From Desulfobulbus sp. (GTDB lineage Bacteria > Desulfobacterota > Desulfobulbia > Desulfobulbales > Desulfobulbaceae): a stretch of 5,649 bases of DNA. The stretch covers positions 1 to 5,649 of the forward strand of contig JAUVLX010000241.1 in the NCBI GenBank assembly GCA_030600525.1, given 5' to 3'. Each line of letters starts with the position of its first letter. Position 1 is the first letter of the stretch. The translations under genes and the position numbers were made by a program. A model generated the notes under the pieces. The model searched no databases. It saw only the letters and a list, made by a program, of their open reading frames with translations, and had not been told where the DNA came from. This document shows positions 1 to 3,855 of the stretch, in pieces.

Positions 1-593
1 GGTTTGTTGTCGTCATCAAAGTAGGCGTCAACAGCATATTCTTCCCCTTCAATGATAGACTCCACAACAAATGTGTCGCTGCTCAATACCTCTCCAGGAA
101 AGACGCGGGCTGTCTCTTCTGTAACCTGACATATCTCAGCCTGTACCACTGCCCATTCTTTCGGATTATTGACCCGATACACTCCGGCGCTGATAAAACC
201 TACATTTGGCTTTATGATAAAAGGTCTGCCAACACTTTCAAAAGTCAGCGCAGAGATCTCCTGTGCTGATACTTTACGGAAAGTGATGTCTGGGAAGAGG
301 ACTGCGGTAGCTTTTCTGAACTTTGATTTATCCTTAAACAGGTCAATCTTTTTCGCCAGAACAGAATCGGTACCAAAGGTCTCCGTTATCCAAGATATTG
401 CATTTTCACTATTGCTGTATAACCACCTGAAATTTTCTTTTTCCAGATGTAGAGCAGCCTCTGATGGTGAAATTAAATTAGCCTCAGAAGAGACAGATTG
501 ACGTGCAAAATCATTTGCCAACAGTGGCATTTGGGATTCAACAAGAAATTTTTCTGCCACATCTGAGATATACGGTTCATCTATAATAAACAT
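1..593 (-). CDS. ATP-grasp domain protein, partial (C-terminal part lies beyond the left edge)
   Basis: An open frame runs leftward from an ATG at 593 and leaves the window with no stop, giving 197 complete codons. It begins MFIIDEPYISDVAEKFLVES. The fold is recognisable as ATP-grasp: residues 124-140 read PFIIKPNVGFISAGVYR, with Lys128 as the likely nucleotide-binding lysine and a degenerate glycine loop after it. Residues 175-192 read FVVESIIEGEEYAVDAYF, matching the hinge strand and E-G-E-E-Y motif of ATP-grasp ligases that join a carboxylate to an amine. The catalytic Mg-binding residues would lie off-window. The gene follows metY on the same strand after 68 bases and is probably cotranscribed. 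No Shine-Dalgarno sequence precedes 593; the good one at 634-638 serves an ATG in another frame. The substrate is unknown. It is not a glutathione synthetase by its visible N-terminus. Family call is fairly sure, function open. Confidence 0.8.
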   Translation of the reverse strand, partial: MFIIDEPYISDVAEKFLVESQMPLLANDFARQSVSSEANLISPSEAALHLEKENFRWLYSNSENAISWITETFGTDSVLAKKIDLFKDKSKFRKATAVLFPDITFRKVSAQEISALTFESVGRPFIIKPNVGFISAGVYRVNNPKEWAVVQAEICQVTEETARVFPGEVLSSDTFVVESIIEGEEYAVDAYFDDDNK

Positions 594-638
594 ATCGTAT
601 TTTCTGTTTGTTGTAGGGGTGCATAAAAAAGTACTCCT
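577..638 (-). promoter_or_regulatory. Strong ribosome binding site and 15-codon upstream frame overlapping the ATP-grasp start
   Basis: On the minus strand AGGAG (634-638) sits 9 bases before an ATG at 624. That ATG opens a 15-codon frame, MHPYNKQKIRYVYYR, ending at a TGA at 577-579. It overlaps the ATP-grasp start at 593 in another frame (offset 31 bases). The ATP-grasp frame extends upstream without any ATG, GTG or TTG to a stop just inside the metY 3' end. Either a short leader peptide couples translation into the ligase, or one base too many (for example in the AAAA run) separates the true start at 624 from the body. Removing one A would give MHPYNKQKYDMFIIDEPY, a natural-looking N-terminus. 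Confidence 0.5.
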
Positions 639-661
639 GGTATTACTCTTTAGGTGTCAGC

Positions 662-1933
662 TTACAGCGTTTCAAGGGCTTGAGAGAAATCAGCAATGAT
701 ATCATCGATGCCCTCAATCCCCACTGAGACCCTTATCAACTCAGGCAAAACTCCAGCCTTAATTTGGTCTTCTTCACTGAGCTGACGGTGAGTCATGCTG
801 GCAGGGTGGAGAACTCCGGTTCTCACGTCAGCCACATGGACAACTCGTTCAGCGAGCTGCAGTGCATCCATCACACGTTCTGCAGCCGCACTGCCGCCCT
901 CCACACCGAAGGTTAAGACACCGCTTCCCGCCTTCATATATTTCACACAGAGGTCATAGTTGGGATCACTCTTAAGACGAGGATATTTAACCCAGGTGAC
1001 CTTTTCATGACCTTCTAAATACTCTGCCAACTTGAGTGCATTGTCACTATGCCTTTCCATACGTAGATGCAGAGTTTCCAGTCCCTTGTTGGAGAGGAAA
1101 GCATTCTGCGGACTCATATAGCAGCCAATGTCACGCACCCATTGCACTCTTGCCTTGACGATATAAGCACTCGCACCAAAGGTATCTACATACTTGAGGC
1201 CATGATAGGATTCGTCAGGCTCTGTCAGGCCTGGAAACTTGCCGTTTGCCCAGTTAAAAGTTCCTCCATCCACAATCATCCCTCCGACACTTGTGGCGTG
1301 GCCATCCACATACTTTGTTGTTGAGTGAACGACAATATCAGCACCAAGTTGGAGTGGATTACAGAGATAAGGGGTAGGAAAGGTGTTATCCACGATAAAT
1401 GGAACATCCATCTCTTTCGCGATTGCCGAAAATTTTTCGAAATTCAGCATATCAGTACCCGGGTTTGACAAGCTCTCGCCAAAGAGGAGCTTAGTATTGG
1501 CTTGAAAGGACTGTTTCACCTCTTCAGGAGAGGCTTCGGGAGAGACAAAACTTACCTCAATCCCAAGTTTTTTCATCGTATGCTTAAAGAGATTGAACGT
1601 TCCGCCATAGAGCGTTGAAAGGGCAACAAAATGATCGCCAGCCTCACAAATATTAAGCACCGAAAGGGTTGATGCGGTCTGCCCTGAAGAAAGCGCAAGG
1701 CCACCTACACCACCTTCAAGTGCTGCCATCTTATTCTCAAAGACTTCGACCGTAGGGTTGCTGATCCTGGAATACATATGCCCTGGAACCTTTAAATCAA
1801 AAAGATCCGCAATGGCTTGACAGCTATCATATTTATAGGTGGTACTTTGTACAATGGGGTTAACGCGTGGCTCTCCGTTCTTAGGCGAATAGCCGCTCTG
1901 GACAGCCTTTGTCTCTATACTCCAATCTTTCAT
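662..1933 (-). CDS. metY: O-acetylhomoserine sulfhydrylase (O-acetylhomoserine aminocarboxypropyltransferase), Cys/Met metabolism PLP enzyme
   Basis: A cytosolic PLP enzyme of the Cys/Met metabolism family, 423 residues, full length for MetY. It is expected to make homocysteine from O-acetylhomoserine and sulfide. Visible motifs are YSRISNPT at 54-61 (cofactor contact from a neighbouring subunit), SSGQTAS at 82-88 (phosphate binding), VDNTF at 181-185 with Asp182 facing the PLP ring nitrogen, HSTTKYVDGH at 203-212 with Lys207 as the Schiff-base lysine, and RVSVGIE at 401-407 with Arg401 for the substrate carboxylate. The segment HVADVRTGVLHPASMTH lacks the GDAKSL-type insertion of many relatives; I recall this as normal in clostridial-type MetY. 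I prefer the ATG at 1933, which has AAGG 8 bases upstream and gives the usual MKDWSIETKAVQ start. An in-frame GTG at 1972 would add 13 residues inside an operator-like palindrome. Specificity versus cystathionine gamma-synthase or lyase is inferred. Confidence 0.93.
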   Translation of the reverse strand: MKDWSIETKAVQSGYSPKNGEPRVNPIVQSTTYKYDSCQAIADLFDLKVPGHMYSRISNPTVEVFENKMAALEGGVGGLALSSGQTASTLSVLNICEAGDHFVALSTLYGGTFNLFKHTMKKLGIEVSFVSPEASPEEVKQSFQANTKLLFGESLSNPGTDMLNFEKFSAIAKEMDVPFIVDNTFPTPYLCNPLQLGADIVVHSTTKYVDGHATSVGGMIVDGGTFNWANGKFPGLTEPDESYHGLKYVDTFGASAYIVKARVQWVRDIGCYMSPQNAFLSNKGLETLHLRMERHSDNALKLAEYLEGHEKVTWVKYPRLKSDPNYDLCVKYMKAGSGVLTFGVEGGSAAAERVMDALQLAERVVHVADVRTGVLHPASMTHRQLSEEDQIKAGVLPELIRVSVGIEGIDDIIADFSQALETL

Positions 1934-1967
1934 TCTTCTAACCTTAGTGTAAAAAAACTCTTTAAAT

Positions 1968-1982
1968 ACCACCTAACGTGGT
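1968..1982. promoter_or_regulatory. Inverted repeat ACCAC-N5-GTGGT, candidate operator or leader hairpin
   Basis: A perfect 5-bp inverted repeat with a 5-base centre (CTAAC), lying 35 bases upstream of the metY ATG in the metY/lysR divergent spacer. Its size and dyad symmetry fit a LysR-type regulator site; in RNA it could form a small hairpin before the metY ribosome binding site. Function is inferred from position only. Confidence 0.4.
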
Positions 1983-1993
1983 TCTTCAGGAAC
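1981..1993. promoter_or_regulatory. Inverted repeat GTTC-N5-GAAC, candidate operator
   Basis: A 4-bp perfect inverted repeat around TTCAG that shares two bases with the ACCAC-N5-GTGGT palindrome beside it. Both have a 5-base centre, so they could be two half-overlapping sites. Short repeats like this arise by chance, so support comes mainly from the clustering in a divergent regulator-target spacer. Confidence 0.25.
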
Positions 1994-2000
1994 AGCGCTA

Positions 2001-2017
2001 TCAACAGTTATGATTGA
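2001..2017. promoter_or_regulatory. Inverted repeat TCAA-N9-TTGA overlapping the lysR -35 box, candidate autoregulatory site
   Basis: TCAACAGTTATGATTGA is a 17-bp interrupted dyad. Its right arm forms the first bases of the TTGACA -35 box of the putative lysR promoter. LysR-type regulators often bind interrupted dyads that overlap their own promoter and so repress themselves while activating the divergent target. The arrangement fits that model; no binding can be shown from sequence. Confidence 0.4.
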
Positions 2018-2042
2018 CAAAATAATACTGATAATGAATAAA
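2014..2042 (+). promoter_or_regulatory. Putative sigma-70 promoter of the lysR gene
   Basis: A perfect -35 hexamer TTGACA (2014-2019) is followed after 17 bases by AATAAA (2037-2042), a 4 of 6 match to the -10 consensus, in an AT-rich stretch. Transcription would start near 2049, giving a leader of about 28 bases before the lysR ATG. Confidence 0.5.
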
Positions 2043-2054
2043 TTAAAGTTAAAC

Positions 2055-2060
2055 ATTATA
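2055..2060 (-). promoter_or_regulatory. Candidate -10 box for leftward (metY) transcription
   Basis: On the minus strand the hexamer is a perfect TATAAT. At 17 bases upstream the -35 region is poor (TAAGCA), as expected for a promoter that needs an activator such as a LysR protein. Transcription would start near 2048, leaving a metY leader of about 115 bases that contains all three inverted repeats. That position is awkward for activation, so the true metY promoter may lie closer to the gene. Confidence 0.25.
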
Positions 2061-2076
2061 AAACACAGGTTAAGCC

Positions 2077-2991
2077 ATGCTTAAAATGATTGACTTAAAC
2101 AAGTTGAAAGTTTTCTACTATATTTACACCTACAACAGTATCAGTGGTGCCGCAAAAGAGCTCAATGTTACGCCCTCTGCAATCAGCCAGAATTTGAAAA
2201 ACCTGGAGGGCGAGATAAAGACACGCCTCTTTACCCGACTTCACAAAAAACTTATTCCAACAGCAGAGGCAAAAGCACTCATTCATATTCTGGAACCATT
2301 TTTCTTTGAACTGGAAGAGGGATTGAAAAATTTCATTCATGGCAAAAAAATGCCTTACGGGATGCTACACCTGGGTGCTCCTGTTGAGTTCGGCAAAACC
2401 TATCTGCCACGGATAATCAGTCAATTCAGAAAGGAATATCCCGATGTGACCTTTTCGCTCACCTTGGGAAATCAAGAGACTCTTCTAGCAATGATAGCAG
2501 CAGGAGAATTGGACTTTGCTATTGTGGACCTCTTTCTCAAACAAAAATCGTATGCCAACAAGATAAACCAGTACCACGTTGAGGCGATCATAAATGAAGA
2601 GATCATCCTTGCCTGCTCGAAATCATATTACCATCAGTATATCAAAGACGACCTCTCCTTGGAAAATCTTCTCAGGCAGAATTTTATTTCTTACGATCAT
2701 AACTTCCTTGCTATAAACGGCTGGTTTAAGCATCATTTTGGTAAACAGTCGGTGAAGATAAACGCGGTGCTCACTGTAGATAGTATTCAAGCAGTCCTGG
2801 CGGCAATTGAAAATGATATTGGCCTTGGTGTTATCACCTCGAACCAGATGCATACAGGAGGTATCATTCCCATAACCACGAGCAAAAAAGAAATAGTCAA
2901 TACAATTTCATTGATCCAACTCAAGGATAAAGTCCCCACCTTCACCGATAAAACATTTCAGATTTTCCTCAAAACAGCACTGCAAAAATAG
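2077..2991 (+). CDS. LysR-family transcriptional regulator
   Basis: A 304-residue protein of typical LysR-type length. Residues 6-65 form the winged helix-turn-helix: SISGAAKELN (21-30) is the second helix and TPSAISQNLKNLE (32-44) the recognition helix, followed by the family pattern KTRLFTR near 48-54 and PTAEA near 61-65. A linker helix leads to the effector-binding domain, with GMLHLGAPVEFGKTYLP at 95-111, LDFAIVDLF at 145-153 and GLGVITSN at 249-256. The ATG at 2077 is preceded by AGG with a 7-base spacer; an ATG three codons on lacks one so well placed. The gene is divergent from metY with 143 bases between them, so the metY/ATP-grasp unit is its most likely target. The effector is unknown; O-acetylserine, O-acetylhomoserine or a sulfur compound would be reasonable guesses. 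I see no basis to call it CysB or MetR. Confidence 0.93.
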   Translation: MLKMIDLNKLKVFYYIYTYNSISGAAKELNVTPSAISQNLKNLEGEIKTRLFTRLHKKLIPTAEAKALIHILEPFFFELEEGLKNFIHGKKMPYGMLHLGAPVEFGKTYLPRIISQFRKEYPDVTFSLTLGNQETLLAMIAAGELDFAIVDLFLKQKSYANKINQYHVEAIINEEIILACSKSYYHQYIKDDLSLENLLRQNFISYDHNFLAINGWFKHHFGKQSVKINAVLTVDSIQAVLAAIENDIGLGVITSNQMHTGGIIPITTSKKEIVNTISLIQLKDKVPTFTDKTFQIFLKTALQK

Positions 2992-3156
2992 ATGTAAATA
3001 ATGTGCGATTCCTGATAACGGTCTGATTTTGTAGTTAATATCATCGTTTCTACAACATTAAAAGCTGAGCTCTTTTCATTGGGGGTCATCTTTTTTGGTT
3101 GTATAAAAGTCCTAACCATTGCGCATGCAACACACAGCCTTATCGTGAGGCAATCA

Positions 3157-3200
3157 TTCAAGAAGCTATTAACAGGCGGGTCCTTGCAGCTTAGCTTGAA
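3157..3200. other. Bulged hairpin in the lysR-gloA spacer
   Basis: The left arm TTCAAG+AAGCT (3157-3167) pairs with AGCTT (3188-3192) and CTTGAA (3195-3200), leaving a two-base AG bulge. This makes 11 pairs closing a 20-base loop that contains a further short AGG/CCT pairing. No T tract follows on either strand, so it is not an ordinary intrinsic terminator. It could be part of a small RNA, a protein binding site, or chance. Confidence 0.35.
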
Positions 3201-3260
3201 CAAAGATTCAAAAACAAATTCAACAGATTTTTTGCATCTTCCTGATGATGTTTTACTTTG

Positions 3261-3272
3261 TATAAGTATAAA
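3261..3272 (+). promoter_or_regulatory. Candidate -10 region of the gloA promoter
   Basis: Two abutting -10-like hexamers, TATAAG (3261-3266) and TATAAA (3267-3272), lie about 60 bases before the gloA ATG. No good -35 match is found at 16-18 bases upstream of either (TTCCTG is the nearest for the first), so the promoter may be weak or activator-dependent. The AT-rich context makes a chance match quite possible. Confidence 0.3.
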
Positions 3273-3332
3273 TCATACGAATTTGACGCCCCGGCGCCTC
3301 AGCATGAAATGAATTTTAAGTGGAAAGGGAAA

Positions 3333-3752
3333 ATGAATTTTTTGCATACAATGGTAAGGGTAAAAGACCTTGACCAGTCTATTGTTTTTTTTACAAAAAA
3401 ACTTGACCTGGTTGAAACAAGAAGAAAAGACTATAAGGACGGGCGCTTCACCCTTCTCTACCTTGCAACGGCACCTGGAGAACCTGAAGTGGAACTTACC
3501 TATAACTGGGATCAGGAGACCGCTTATAGTGAAGGGAGGAATTTTGGTCACTTAGCATTCAGTGTCGAGAATATCTACGATTACTGTCAAATGTTAATGG
3601 ACAAAGGAATTACCATTCTACGGCCACCACGGGACGGTCATATGGCATTTATCCGTACCCCTGATCAGATTTCTATTGAACTCCTGCAAGAGGGAGAAAA
3701 GCTCCCCGCCGTGGAACCATGGGCCTCCATGGAAAACAAAGGGAGCTGGTAG
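3333..3752 (+). CDS. gloA: Lactoylglutathione lyase (glyoxalase I), VOC superfamily
   Basis: A 139-residue single-module VOC protein that isomerises the hemithioacetal of methylglyoxal and glutathione to S-lactoylglutathione in the cytosol. The N-terminus MNFLHTMVRVKDLDQSI matches bacterial GloA. All four metal ligands of the Ni-type enzyme can be placed: His5, Glu54 in VELTYNW (53-59), His73 in FGHLAFSVEN (71-80) and Glu116 in ISIELLQ (113-119). The length is close to the 135 residues of E. coli GloA. The tail reads EGEKLPAVEPWASMENKGSW; I recall similar EPWASM tails in relatives. I chose the ATG at 3333 because the family begins there and GGAAAGG lies just upstream; in-frame ATGs at 3258 and 3309 lack ribosome binding sites and would add residues foreign to the family. 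The next gene makes the glutathione precursor, which supports the function. Confidence 0.92.
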   Translation: MNFLHTMVRVKDLDQSIVFFTKKLDLVETRRKDYKDGRFTLLYLATAPGEPEVELTYNWDQETAYSEGRNFGHLAFSVENIYDYCQMLMDKGITILRPPRDGHMAFIRTPDQISIELLQEGEKLPAVEPWASMENKGSW

Positions 3753-3760
3753 AGAGTGGT

Positions 3761-3786
3761 CGGCAAAATCGATATTTTTCGGCAAA
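3761..3786. repeat. Direct repeat CGGCAAA x2 before gshA, with an AAAAT-CGAT-ATTTT dyad between
   Basis: CGGCAAA occurs at 3761-3767 and 3780-3786, a 19-base period or roughly two helical turns. Overlapping the first copy is a 14-bp dyad, AAAAT-CGAT-ATTTT (3765-3778). The site lies in the gloA-gshA spacer just after the gloA stop. It could be an operator for a separate gshA promoter; a TATTAT hexamer at 3799-3804 follows but has no good -35. Evidence is positional and weak. Confidence 0.25.
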
Positions 3787-3855
3787 TTGAGTTCGCTGTA
3801 TTATTTTTTCTATTACCAAACCTTTAACCCTCTTTTACGATTATTGATCTCGATC

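Larger units (their letters stand above)
2992..3332. other. Non-coding spacer between lysR and gloA
   Basis: These 341 bases hold short open frames on both strands, none with a recognisable family motif or a convincing ribosome binding site, so I call no gene. There is no clear intrinsic terminator behind lysR: TTGTAG-N15-CTACAA (3029-3055) is a 6-bp dyad but is AT-rich and lacks a T tract. The spacer does hold a larger hairpin at 3157-3200 and a -10-like tandem at 3261-3272. A small RNA or a decayed gene cannot be excluded. Confidence 0.5.

Noticed and set aside
169..501. 110-codon plus-strand open frame
   Set aside because: It lies antisense to the ATP-grasp gene, whose minus-strand frame has clear family motifs; the plus-strand translation shows none.
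1..593. ATP-grasp gene as gshB, completing a glutathione pathway
   Set aside because: The N-terminal part does not resemble glutathione synthetase, and the gene sits with metY, far from gshA and on the other strand.
790..850. Apparent deletion in MetY where many relatives have a GDAKSL-type segment
   Set aside because: The shorter VADVRT-VLHPAS form is, as I recall it, standard in the clostridial-type MetY subgroup, and the surrounding motifs are intact.
1934..1972. GTG start at 1972 for metY
   Set aside because: It would add 13 residues atypical of MetY, lacks a good ribosome binding site and falls within the ACCAC-N5-GTGGT palindrome. The ATG at 1933 has AAGG at 8 bases.
1934..2076. SAM or other riboswitch in the metY leader
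   Set aside because: The leader has short dyads but not the multi-helix core of a SAM riboswitch, and no terminator hairpin with a T tract before metY.
2958..3312. Small open frames on both strands of the lysR-gloA spacer (81 codons minus, 77 codons plus)
   Set aside because: No recognisable motifs and no convincing ribosome binding sites; the minus frame also runs into the lysR 3' end and the plus frame into the gloA leader.
3676..3855. Extending gshA upstream to an ATG at 3676
   Set aside because: This would overlap the gloA end in another frame and add 60 residues with no likeness to GshA, whose known N-terminus is short.
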